Shown piece after piece: positions 57,159 to 64,000 of a stretch of 64,000 nucleotides of DNA (within the stretch, counting starts at the first letter, position 1; the number at the start of each line of letters is the position of its first letter). A program made the translations under genes and the position numbers. The stretch covers positions 102,925 through 166,924 of the forward strand of contig NZ_JAICBZ010000003.1 of NCBI RefSeq assembly GCF_020179405.1. Direction: 5' to 3'. The notes under the pieces are model-generated. The model was not told the origin of the DNA. It saw only the letters and a list, made by a program, of their open reading frames with translations, and did no database searches. This DNA is from Xinfangfangia pollutisoli. GTDB taxonomy: Bacteria > Pseudomonadota > Alphaproteobacteria > Rhodobacterales > Rhodobacteraceae.

Positions 57159-57488
57159 CTAGGATTTGGCGGGGCCGACATTCTGCGCGAAAGCCACCTC
57201 GAAGGCGGCCTTCTTCGCCGCATCCGCCTCGGTCTGGTGCTGCGCCACCCAATCGGCATAGGGCATTCCATAGACGATCTCGCGCGCCTCGTCCTTCGAC
57301 AGGTTCACGCCCCGTTCGGCCGCCGCTTCCTGATACCAGCGCGACAGGCAGTTGCGGCAGAAACCCGCCAGGTTCATCAGGTCGATATTCTGCACCTCGG
57401 GGCGCTTGACCAGCAGATGCTGCATCAACGCGCGGAAGGCCGCGGCTTCCAATTCAGTCTGCGTGGCCGCGTCGATCTTATCGGTCAT
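57159..57488 (-). CDS. DUF1244 family protein
   Basis: This 109-residue protein has the DUF1244 core FRALMQHLLVKRPEVQNIDLMN followed by LAGFCRNCLSRWYQEAA, including a CxxC motif (C in FCRNC). It is a soluble helical protein of unknown function. It overlaps the N-formylglutamate amidohydrolase gene by four bases, which is a recurring pairing. Confidence 0.93.
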   Translation of the reverse strand: MTDKIDAATQTELEAAAFRALMQHLLVKRPEVQNIDLMNLAGFCRNCLSRWYQEAAAERGVNLSKDEAREIVYGMPYADWVAQHQTEADAAKKAAFEVAFAQNVGPAKS

Positions 57489-58258
57489 TCCACATCCTCC
57501 CCCAGATCCTTCAATGCGCCCGCCAGGATCGGCGCCAGCCGCGCGGCCCAGGCCTCTTGCGCGGGTTCATCGCCGATCAGGTCGTTTCTGACTTCGATCA
57601 GGGTATTCAACCGCCCGGGTTCAAGGGCATGCCGGTCGATCGCATCGCCCGGAAGATGGCCCGAATAGGGTTCATTGTCGCCGATGCACAGATCGGGCTC
57701 GGCGATCAGCCGGGCGATCAGCGGGCGCGACAGGCGTTCGTCGCGATGCGAATACAGCACCCCCACATGCCAGGGCCGCGGCGGGCGGCCGTTCAGGCAG
57801 CGGGTGAAGCTGTGGATCGCCACGATCACCGTATCGGGCCGCCGCGCCGCCAGCCGGGCATAGGCGGCGTGATAGGGGCGATACAGCCGGTTCAGCCGCG
57901 CCTCGATCCCTTCGGCCCCGATCCGCCGATTGGCCGGCACCACCGAGCCGTCATAAAGCCGCATCACCAGGGTCGGGTCATCCTCGCCCCGGTTCGGGTC
58001 GATCACCAGACGCGAGAAGGTGGACAGGATCACCGGGCTGTCCAGATGCCGCCCCAGCGCCCGCGCCACGCCCGCAGCCCCCGGATCCCAGGCGATGTGG
58101 CGCGCCATGTCGGCCGCGGGCAGGCCCAGATCGCCGCCGCCGATCCAGGCCGGAACCGCGTTCGAGGCATGGTCGCAGGTCACCAGCCAGCGGCCGGGGC
58201 GCGACGCGCCCTCAATCAGGTATGCCGGGTCTTCGCTTTGCATTTCGGCCAAGGGCAT
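57485..58258 (-). CDS. N-formylglutamate amidohydrolase family protein
   Basis: This zinc hydrolase of about 257 residues has VTCDHASNAVPAW and HIAWDPGA near the N-terminus, PHIHSFTR-like VAIHSFTRCLNG in the middle and EVRNDLI at the end, typical of the family. The true substrate is unproven because no histidine degradation genes are adjacent. ATG 58258 (MPLAEMQSEDP) is the likely start, with ATG 58243 as alternative. The start region overlaps a small frame at 58212-58343. Confidence 0.87.
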   Translation of the reverse strand: MPLAEMQSEDPAYLIEGASRPGRWLVTCDHASNAVPAWIGGGDLGLPAADMARHIAWDPGAAGVARALGRHLDSPVILSTFSRLVIDPNRGEDDPTLVMRLYDGSVVPANRRIGAEGIEARLNRLYRPYHAAYARLAARRPDTVIVAIHSFTRCLNGRPPRPWHVGVLYSHRDERLSRPLIARLIAEPDLCIGDNEPYSGHLPGDAIDRHALEPGRLNTLIEVRNDLIGDEPAQEAWAARLAPILAGALKDLGEDVE

Positions 58259-58343
58259 AGCCGATCGCCGCCGCCAGGTCCACGCCCCGCACGGCACCCG
58301 GGCGGGCGCGGACAGACCCCGCGATCTGTTCATCCTTCGCCAT
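58212..58343 (-). CDS. Candidate small protein (43 residues) overlapping amidohydrolase start
   Basis: An ATG-to-TGA frame encodes MAKDEQIAGSVRARPGAVRG then VDLAAAIGYALGRNAKRRPG and IPD. The first two thirds have host-like codons, and the last part overlaps the amidohydrolase start in another frame by 47 bases. It is soluble and basic. It could be a real leader peptide coupled to the next gene or a chance frame. Confidence 0.35.
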   Translation of the reverse strand: MAKDEQIAGSVRARPGAVRGVDLAAAIGYALGRNAKRRPGIPD

Positions 58344-58424
58344 TCCCGCAGTTGCCTGCCGCGGCGCTTTGCGCCATAAGGCGGGCGGCCCACCGCGAAC
58401 ACGATAACCTGCAAGGAGGATGGC

Positions 58425-59870
58425 ATGCGCCGCCACCGCAACGTGAAGATCGTGGCCACTCTGGGCCCGGCTTCGAATGATTACGAAATGATCCGGGCGC
58501 TGTTTGTCGCCGGGGCCGATGTCTTCCGCCTGAACATGAGCCATGGCACGCATGACGACATTCGCGCGCGCCATGCGATCATCCGCAAGGTCGAGCAAGA
58601 TCTGGGCCGGCCGATCGGCATCCTGGCCGACCTGCAGGGCCCGAAGCTGCGCGTCGGCGCCTTTGCCGCCAGCGCCCATGATCTGGAAGACGGCGACCAG
58701 TTCCGACTGGATCTGGACCCGACTCCGGGCGATTCGACCCGGGTGCAGCTGCCGCATCCCGAAATCTTCGCCGCCCTGGAAACCGGCAACACGCTTTTGG
58801 TGAATGACGGCAAGATCCGCCTGCGCGTCGATGCCTGCGGCGCCGATTTCGCCGATTGCACCGTGCTGGTGGGCGGCACGATCTCGGACCGCAAGGGGGT
58901 GAACGTCCCCGATGTGGTGCTGCCCTTGAAGGCGCTGTCGCCCAAGGACCGCAAGGATCTGGAATTCGCCTGCGAGATGGGCGTCGACTGGCTGGCCTTG
59001 TCCTTCGTGCAACGCCCCGAGGATGTGATCGAGGCGCGCGCCCTGGCCAATGGCCGGGCCGCGATCCTGTCGAAGATCGAAAAGCCCGCGGCCGTGAAGG
59101 CCTATGATGCGATCCTGGCCGTGTCGGACGGGATCATGGTCGCCCGCGGCGATCTGGGGGTGGAACTGCCGGTCCATTCGGTGCCGCCGATCCAGAAGCG
59201 GCTGGTGCGCGGCGCGCGCGCGGCGGCCAAGCCGGTGATCGTGGCGACGCAGATGCTGGAATCGATGATCGAGAACCCGATGCCGACCCGGGCCGAAGTG
59301 TCCGACGTGGCGACGGCGATCTATGAAGGCGCCGATGCGGTGATGCTGTCGGCCGAATCCGCGGCCGGGAAATTCCCGGTCGAGGCGGTGACGACGATGA
59401 ACAACGTGGCGATGTCGGTCGAAAGCGACCCGACCTATCGCGCCATCGTCGATGCCAGCCGCTCGGCCAAGCGGGTGACCGTGGCCGACGGCATCGTGGC
59501 CGCCGCGCGCGAAATCGCCGAATCGACCGATATCAAGGCGATCACCTGTTTCAGCCAGACCGGCAACACCGTGGCGCTGGTGGCGCGCGAACGGCCGCAT
59601 GTGCCGATCATCGCCCTGACGCCGCTGGTGGAAACCGCCCGCAAGCTGGCGCTTACCTGGGGCGTGCATTGCGTGATCGTGCCGGAACAGGAACGCTTCA
59701 AGGGGGCGGTAATCTACGCGATCCGCGCCGCGCGCGTCGATGGCTTCGCCGAGGAAAGCGACCATATCGTGGTGACCGCGGGCGTGCCCTTCAACGTGCA
59801 GGGCACGACCAACATCCTGCGTGTCGCGCCCTGCAATGAAAAGTTGATCTCGCGCGTCGATCCTGGCTAA
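58425..59870 (+). CDS. pyk: Pyruvate kinase
   Basis: This 481-residue glycolytic enzyme makes pyruvate and ATP from phosphoenolpyruvate. Motifs include VATLGPAS at the start, FRLNMSHG, the catalytic lysine in ILSKIEKPAAV, MVARGDLGVELP (metal), and the C-terminal allosteric domain with TGNTVALVARERP. Length is standard for type II pyk. GGAGGA lies 6 to 7 bases before the ATG. It is divergent from the amidohydrolase gene. Confidence 0.98.
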   Translation: MRRHRNVKIVATLGPASNDYEMIRALFVAGADVFRLNMSHGTHDDIRARHAIIRKVEQDLGRPIGILADLQGPKLRVGAFAASAHDLEDGDQFRLDLDPTPGDSTRVQLPHPEIFAALETGNTLLVNDGKIRLRVDACGADFADCTVLVGGTISDRKGVNVPDVVLPLKALSPKDRKDLEFACEMGVDWLALSFVQRPEDVIEARALANGRAAILSKIEKPAAVKAYDAILAVSDGIMVARGDLGVELPVHSVPPIQKRLVRGARAAAKPVIVATQMLESMIENPMPTRAEVSDVATAIYEGADAVMLSAESAAGKFPVEAVTTMNNVAMSVESDPTYRAIVDASRSAKRVTVADGIVAAAREIAESTDIKAITCFSQTGNTVALVARERPHVPIIALTPLVETARKLALTWGVHCVIVPEQERFKGAVIYAIRAARVDGFAEESDHIVVTAGVPFNVQGTTNILRVAPCNEKLISRVDPG

Positions 59871-59922
59871 CCTTCCGGCATCCCCTTCCGCCCCCAAAGC
59901 CCCCCAACGCCAAGGCCGCAGC

Positions 59923-60147
59923 ATGGACCCGGATCTGTTTCTGACCATCGGCATCGTGCTTGCGGTGCTGAGCCTGCCCTCGCTTCTGTCGGCCTGGACC
60001 GATGGGCGGGCGCCGCGCATGGGAGCGGTGATGCTGATCGTCGCGGGCGCGCTGGTCGTGGCCGCGCTGACCCAGAAACCCGGTGGCTATGGCTGGGGCG
60101 ACGTGCCCCGGGTGATGCTGCAGGTCCTTGGCCGCTATATCGGCTAG
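59923..60147 (+). CDS. Hypothetical small membrane protein
   Basis: This 74-residue protein has two spans (LTIGIVLAVLSLPSLLSAW and MGAVMLIVAGALVVAAL) and a short C-terminal helix. No family name is assigned. It lies 52 bases after pyk on the same strand and is probably transcribed with it. Confidence 0.78.
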   Translation: MDPDLFLTIGIVLAVLSLPSLLSAWTDGRAPRMGAVMLIVAGALVVAALTQKPGGYGWGDVPRVMLQVLGRYIG

Positions 60148-60155
60148 TTTTCCGC

Positions 60156-60184
60156 TTGCACCCCGGGGCCCCTGCGCCTATAGG
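60156..60184 (+). promoter_or_regulatory. Sigma-70-type promoter of rpmI-rplT
   Basis: TTGCAC (60156-60161) and TATAGG (60179-60184) are separated by 17 bases, 74 bases upstream of the rpmI ATG. The leader contains CGCGCG repeats able to form a hairpin, but I cannot identify an L20 autoregulatory pseudoknot. Confidence 0.6.
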
Positions 60185-60257
60185 GCGGGCTTCGGAACGA
60201 CCCGCGCGCTCGGGCGTATGTGGCATGCCTGGCGCGCGTTGAACACTGGAGAGTGAA

Positions 60258-60458
60258 ATGCCCAAGATGAAGACCAAATCCGCTGCGAAGAAGCGGTTCA
60301 CCTTCACGGCCAATGGCCATGTGAAGGCTGGCGTGGCCGGCAAGCGCCACGGCATGATCAAGCGTACGACGAAATTCATCCGTCAGGCGACGGGGACGAT
60401 GATCCTCGACGATTCGGACGCGAAGATCGTCAAGAAATACATGCCGTACAATCGCTGA
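60258..60458 (+). CDS. rpmI: 50S ribosomal protein L35
   Basis: This 66-residue protein is full-length L35: [29 protein letters not shown] and the ending MPYNR. It is basic and binds 23S rRNA in the large subunit. GGAGAG lies before the ATG. rplT follows after 13 bases. Confidence 0.99.
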   Translation: MPKMKTKSAAKKRFTFTANGHVKAGVAGKRHGMIKRTTKFIRQATGTMILDDSDAKIVKKYMPYNR

Positions 60459-60471
60459 GAGGTAGACACAG

Positions 60472-60834
60472 ATGTCCCGCGTCAAATCCGGCAAGGTTAC
60501 CCACGCCCGCCACCGCAAGGTGATCAAGGCCGCTTCGGGCTATTACGCCGCCCGTTCGACCAATTTCCGCACCGCCACCCAGGCCGTGGACAAGGCGATG
60601 CAATACGCCACCCGCGACCGCAAGGCGAAGAAGGGCCAGTTCCGCGCCCTGTGGATCCAGCGCATCAACGCCGCTGCCCGCATCTTCGACCCGGCGCTGA
60701 CCTATTCGCGGCTGATCAACGGCCTGGCCAAGGCCGGGATCGAAGTGGACCGCAAGGTCCTGGCCGATCTGGCCGTGCATGAGCCCGAGGCGTTCAACGC
60801 GATCGCCGACAAGGCCCGCGCCGCCCTGGCCTGA
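60472..60834 (+). CDS. rplT: 50S ribosomal protein L20
   Basis: This 120-residue protein is full-length L20 ([19 protein letters not shown], then [20 protein letters not shown]). It is needed early in 50S assembly. In many relatives pheS follows; here a terminator and dps follow instead. Confidence 0.99.
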   Translation: MSRVKSGKVTHARHRKVIKAASGYYAARSTNFRTATQAVDKAMQYATRDRKAKKGQFRALWIQRINAAARIFDPALTYSRLINGLAKAGIEVDRKVLADLAVHEPEAFNAIADKARAALA

Positions 60835-60880
60835 TCCGCAACGCCGGCTGTGCCGGCTGCGCATTTTCGCCGAAAATTCG

Positions 60881-60908
60881 AAACCCCGCCTGGCAAGGGC
60901 GGGGTTTT
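60881..60908 (+). terminator. Terminator of rpmI-rplT
   Basis: AAACCCCGCC and GGCGGGGTTT form a 10-bp stem around TGGCAAG, ending in TTTT, 47 bases after the rplT stop. Confidence 0.8.
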
Positions 60909-60924
60909 CGCTTGTCGGGCCGCC

Positions 60925-60950
60925 GGAACCGTGTCGGCGCTCCGGGCGTT
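60925..60950 (+). promoter_or_regulatory. EcfG-type promoter of dps
   Basis: GGAAC (60925-60929), 17 bases, CGTT (60947-60950); the dps ATG is 39 bases on. The element lies directly after the rplT terminator, so dps is an independent unit. Confidence 0.75.
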
Positions 60951-60988
60951 TCCCCCGCGACCCATAGACCATATCGCAGGAGGATAGG

Positions 60989-61501
60989 ATGGCCACGACC
61001 ACCGCCACGCGCCCCACCAAGACGGATCCCGCCACCACGGGAATCGACATCTCGCGCCCGAACCGCAAGAAGGTTGAGGCGCTGCTGAACCAGATGCTCG
61101 CCGACCTGACCGACATGACGCTGCGCACCAAGCATGCGCATTGGAACGTGACCGGCCCACATTTCATTGCGCTGCACGAACATTTCGACGGGCTTCACGC
61201 CGTGCTGAACGGCCATGTCGATGCCGTCGCCGAACGCGCCGCGGCGCTGGGCGGCTTCGTTCCGGGCCGGCTGTCGGATGCCGCCAACGCCACCCGCCTG
61301 CCGGAATTCCCCGACACCGCCCGCGAAGGCATGGTGGTGGTGAAGGCCCTGGCCGAAGCGCTGGCCCAGGTGTCGAATGCCGCGCGCGAGGGGATCGAGA
61401 CGGCCGAAGACGACAAGGATCTGGTCACGGCCGATCTGCTGACCCAGGTCTCGGGCGATCTGGACAAGCAGTTGTATTTCCTGGAATCGCATCTGCGCTA
61501 G
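60989..61501 (+). CDS. dps: DNA-protecting ferritin-like protein Dps
   Basis: This 170-residue protein is a Dps: the ferroxidase motif HWNVTGPHF lies near residue 50, followed by ALHEHFDGLH and VDAVAERAAALGG. The N-terminal tail is Thr/Lys-rich and may bind DNA. It forms 12-subunit shells that oxidise and store iron and shield DNA under stress. CAGGAGGATAGG precedes the ATG. The exact EcfG-type promoter makes it a member of the general stress regulon. Confidence 0.97.
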   Translation: MATTTATRPTKTDPATTGIDISRPNRKKVEALLNQMLADLTDMTLRTKHAHWNVTGPHFIALHEHFDGLHAVLNGHVDAVAERAAALGGFVPGRLSDAANATRLPEFPDTAREGMVVVKALAEALAQVSNAAREGIETAEDDKDLVTADLLTQVSGDLDKQLYFLESHLR

Positions 61502-61546
61502 GCGCGCCTGCCCTGCCGGGGATGGCCCCTTCGGGCCGGGGAAGAA

Positions 61547-61622
61547 TGGTGCCGGTGAAGGGACTCGAACCCCCGACCCCATCATTACGAATGACGTGCT
61601 CTACCAGCTGAGCTACACCGGC
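61547..61622 (-). tRNA. tRNA-Thr (anticodon CGT)
   Basis: Read on the minus strand the 76-base sequence begins GCCGGTGTAGCTCAG and ends CACCGGCACCA with an encoded CCA. The acceptor stem GCCGGTG pairs with CACCGGC. The D-arm (TAGCTCAGCTGGTAGAGCA), the anticodon loop TTCGTAA within CAT/ATG and the T-arm GGGGGTTCGAGTCCC are complete. The loop gives anticodon CGT, for threonine ACG codons. Confidence 0.96.
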
Positions 61623-61715
61623 ATTCTTCCCTGATCGCGCCCTGCGCCGCCCTGTCGGACCGGCACCTGCCGCGTTCGGGCAGGCTTTAGCATCGGTCGC
61701 AGCGAAGGTGTAGCC

Positions 61716-63290
61716 CTAATTTGATCGCCGCAGAATCTCGTCCGGGGTCAATTCGGGCCCCGGCGCTTCGGCGTGGCCGGGCGGCAGATCGGGGTTGACC
61801 GGCGGCGTCACCGGATCGACGATCGGCGCCGGCGGCAGATCAGCGGCGACAAGTTCGGCCTCCGGCACATCCGCCTTTTCCGCGGCGTCTTCGGGCGCGT
61901 CCTCGGCCGGGACGGGCTGGGCCAACAGCGGCGCCAGTGCGGCGGGGGCGGCGGCCCGGCCCTGCAGCGGCGCCGGCGGCTCACGCCAGGACAGGGTGTC
62001 GAACCCGTCGCAGATCGGGCAGATCGGCTGCCAGTCCTCATGCACCGACTGGCATTTGTCGCAGCACCATTGCGGCCCGCGCGATGCGGTCAGCGCCCGG
62101 GCCAGAATCGCCCGCACCGTCGCATCCTCGGCCCCGGTGCCGCGTTCGATCGCGGCCAGAAGCGCCAGCGCGCGTTGGGTCGGATGCGCCTCGGCCAGAT
62201 CGCCCAGCGCCTTGCGCGCGGCGGGGAAATCCTCGGCCGCGACCAGAAGCTCGGCCTCGGTCAGCCGGGTTTCGGGATCCTGCGGCCGGGCGGCCAGCAG
62301 GGTGCGGAAGCGTTTCAGCCGCGCCTGCGCCGATTCCCCGGGCTCGATCGTGGCAAAGGCGGCGGCCAGATCGGGGTGCGGCTGCGCCTCCCAGGCCTTT
62401 TTCAACACCCGGGTCGCACCCTTGCGATCGCCCTTTTCCACCAGCGCCCGCGCGGCGATCACCGCGGCGGGAATCAGGTCGGGCGACAGTTTGTTCGCCT
62501 CGATCGCAGCCTCGCGCGCTTCGATGCTGGCGCCCTCGTCCATCACCACCTGCGCCTCTTTCAGCGCCAGAAGCGCGTCGCGCCGTCGATAGACGCTGCG
62601 CGGCAGTTCGCCCGAACGCAGCTTTTCGGTCAGCGTCTCGCGCGCGCCCTTCCAGTTCGCCTGCCCGGCCTGCAGCTTCAGCAGGATGTCCTGCGTTTCG
62701 GCATGGCGCGGCTTCAGCGCGAAGGCGCGTTCGGCCAGTTTCAGCGCGGTCGCCGTATCGCCCTCGGCCAGTTTCTGGCGCAGAAGCCCGCGCATGGCGA
62801 CGAATCGCGTGCCTTCATTGGCCAGAAGCGTCTTGTAGGCGGCCAGCGCCGTTCTGCTGTCGCCCGCCGCCTCGGCCGCCTGCGCGGTCAAGAGCGTGGT
62901 CAATTCGGGCTTGCCCAACAGCCGCTCGGCGGTTTTCGCGCGCGCGAGCGCCAGCGTGTTCTCGCCCGAAGCCAGCGCCACCATCCCCTCGGTCAGCGCC
63001 GCATAGCCGCGCCTTTCGCGGTTGCGGTCGAAATAGCGCGACACCGCGGTTTCATCGCCATTCAGAAAGCGGAACACCGCGGCAGAAAAGCCCAGCGCCT
63101 TGAACAGCAGCCAGATCGCCAGCAGCAGCAGAATGCCGGCAATCACCGTCTGCAGCGGGCCCAGGGTGAATTCCATCCCGCCGGCCCAGATCCGCAGATC
63201 ATTGCCGCTGTCCGAGACGAAAACGGCCAGAACCGCCAGCGCCGCGATGACGGCCAGGAACAGGACGACCTTGGCAAGCGACCAGAACAT
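61716..63290 (-). CDS. HemY N-terminal domain protein with zinc ribbon
   Basis: This 524-residue inner-membrane protein has two N-terminal spans (VVLFLAVIAALAVLAVFV and TVIAGILLLLAIWLLF) and a HemY N-terminal plus tetratricopeptide-like helical domain (about 80-400, including RAFALKPRHAETQDILLKL). After about residue 405 a four-cysteine motif (WCCDKCQ and CPICDG) suggests a rubredoxin-like zinc ribbon, then a Pro-rich disordered tail. The family is linked to haem synthesis by gene order only; its action is not established. It lies 9 bases after the mitofilin-like gene. Confidence 0.9.
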   Translation of the reverse strand: MFWSLAKVVLFLAVIAALAVLAVFVSDSGNDLRIWAGGMEFTLGPLQTVIAGILLLLAIWLLFKALGFSAAVFRFLNGDETAVSRYFDRNRERRGYAALTEGMVALASGENTLALARAKTAERLLGKPELTTLLTAQAAEAAGDSRTALAAYKTLLANEGTRFVAMRGLLRQKLAEGDTATALKLAERAFALKPRHAETQDILLKLQAGQANWKGARETLTEKLRSGELPRSVYRRRDALLALKEAQVVMDEGASIEAREAAIEANKLSPDLIPAAVIAARALVEKGDRKGATRVLKKAWEAQPHPDLAAAFATIEPGESAQARLKRFRTLLAARPQDPETRLTEAELLVAAEDFPAARKALGDLAEAHPTQRALALLAAIERGTGAEDATVRAILARALTASRGPQWCCDKCQSVHEDWQPICPICDGFDTLSWREPPAPLQGRAAAPAALAPLLAQPVPAEDAPEDAAEKADVPEAELVAADLPPAPIVDPVTPPVNPDLPPGHAEAPGPELTPDEILRRSN

Positions 63291-63299
63291 CGCGCCTCC

Positions 63300-64000
63300 T
63301 TAGGGTTTCGGCTCGGCCGCGGTCAGCGCGGCAAGCGCCTGGGCAAAGGCAAGGTGATCGCGCGCCAGCGCCGCCCAATCGGCCAGCTCGGCCTGCGCTT
63401 CGGGCGGCAGGGTGGCGATTTCATCCAGCGCGGCCTGCGCCTCGCCCCGCGTCACCGCGGCTTCGGCGCGCGACAGGACGGCATCGGGGTCATCGCCCTC
63501 TTGCGGGGTCAGCGAGCGGGCGCCGGTCTGGGTTTTCAGAAAGGACAGGAAGCGGTCGCCCATGCTGCTGCCCGGATCGGCGCGGCGGGCGACCTCAAGC
63601 GCGCGGCGGGCGGCTTCGGGGAAATCCTGCGCCAGGGGCGGCAGGCCCGATGCGGCATAGCGGGTCACGATGGCGGGCAGGTCCGCGCCCAGATCGGGCA
63701 GCAGATCGGCATAGGGCGCGCCGGTCTGGGCGGCCAAGGACAATTTGCCAAGCGCGGCCGAGCGCGCGGCCTGCGCGGCCGCGGCGGCGGTTTCGGCCTG
63801 CAGTTTCTCGGATTGCGCAACCTCGCGCGCCTTCAGCTCTTCATCGACAAGCGCCCGGATCGCCGCCGCGTCGGGCGCCGCCGTCGCCGCGGCGATCTGG
63901 CCGCGCAGATCTTCGACGGTAGCGGCAAGGGCCGCCAGCTGGCCCGCGCCGACGCTGCCATCGGCAGGTGCGGCCGACAGGTTCGCCAAGGCGGCTTCCA
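63300..64000 (-). CDS. Mitofilin-like (COG4223) protein, 5' end beyond window
   Basis: The frame is open to base 64000, so only the C-terminal part is seen (at least 232 residues). It is alanine- and glutamate-rich with a coiled-coil start (LAALAATVEDLRGQIAAATA) and a helical C-terminal domain (YADLLPDLGADLPAIVTRYA, FPEAARRALEVARRADPG, FLSFLKTQTGARSL). This fits the alphaproteobacterial mitofilin-like proteins, usually coded beside HemY and hem genes. An in-frame TTG at 63989 could be mistaken for a start. Confidence 0.82.
   Translation of the reverse strand, partial: EAALANLSAAPADGSVGAGQLAALAATVEDLRGQIAAATAAPDAAAIRALVDEELKAREVAQSEKLQAETAAAAAQAARSAALGKLSLAAQTGAPYADLLPDLGADLPAIVTRYAASGLPPLAQDFPEAARRALEVARRADPGSSMGDRFLSFLKTQTGARSLTPQEGDDPDAVLSRAEAAVTRGEAQAALDEIATLPPEAQAELADWAALARDHLAFAQALAALTAAEPKP

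Noticed and set aside
60186..60213. GGAAC-N16-CGTA upstream of rpmI as a further EcfG promoter
   Set aside because: The -10 differs from CGTT at its last base, and a good sigma-70-type promoter (60156-60184) explains expression of a ribosomal operon.
61524..61537. GGCCC/GGGCC hairpin after dps as terminator
   Set aside because: The stem is only 5 bp and no T-run follows on either strand.

Overview
The window is GC-rich (by eye about two thirds G+C) and tightly packed, with strong G/C bias at third codon positions. The gene content points to an alphaproteobacterium of the Rhodobacteraceae (Paracoccus/Rhodobacter type). Indicators are a PhyR-NepR-EcfG general stress locus, an L-malyl-CoA/beta-methylmalyl-CoA lyase, RTX repeats fused to a Hint domain, a TIGR02302 protein, and FtsEX beside a zinc-ribbon protein. 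I see no rRNA, CRISPR array, IS element, integrase or phage module. It is a chromosomal segment with housekeeping genes mixed with adaptive clusters.

Layout. 1-5.8 kb: Gfo/Idh/MocA oxidoreductase, unknown Rhodobacteraceae proteins, pheT (pheS is not in the window). 5.9-8.4 kb: a large RTX protein with a C-terminal Hint domain. 8.5-17.1 kb: a LacI-regulated ABC sugar/polyol import operon (binding protein, two permeases, a 62-residue membrane protein, two ATPases) ending in a fused DhaK-DhaL kinase. 17.1-27.2 kb: a general stress response island with an AI-2E-type exporter, two HRXXN-type histidine kinases, small envelope and stress proteins (DUF1328, holin-X-like, DUF3618, CsbD) and the core regulators EcfG, NepR and PhyR. 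27.3-35.4 kb: an uncharacterised minus-strand cluster (DUF1523, DUF6638, AAA ATPase, DUF6384-like, TelA-like coiled coil) holding two lower-GC genes. 35.5-43.8 kb: M20 peptidase, ribA, an OmpR-type regulator, two candidate small RNAs, xthA, tlpA-like gene, argH, two small lipoproteins, lysA. 43.8-52.9 kb: TIGR02302 protein, zinc-ribbon protein, ftsEX, plsC, flavin-type oxidase, accA. 53.2-57.1 kb: mcl1, then a dipeptide epimerase, D-amino acid transaminase and azlCD. 57.2-64 kb: DUF1244, N-formylglutamate amidohydrolase, pyk, rpmI-rplT, dps, tRNA-Thr(CGT), HemY-like protein and a mitofilin-like protein cut by the window edge.

How it fits together. The strongest system-level signal is the general stress regulon. 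Seven exact GGAAC-N16/17-CGTT elements and one near match lie 22 to 88 bases upstream of start codons, including a palindromic pair shared by phyR and nepR-ecfG and one 57 kb clockwise of the first at dps. The EcfG regulon can therefore be read largely from this sequence, including genes of unknown function. The kinase beside ecfG has lost the ATP-binding motifs, while a second HRXXN kinase 4 kb away keeps them. The other candidate for new biology is the AAA/TelA-like cluster at 27.3-35.4 kb.
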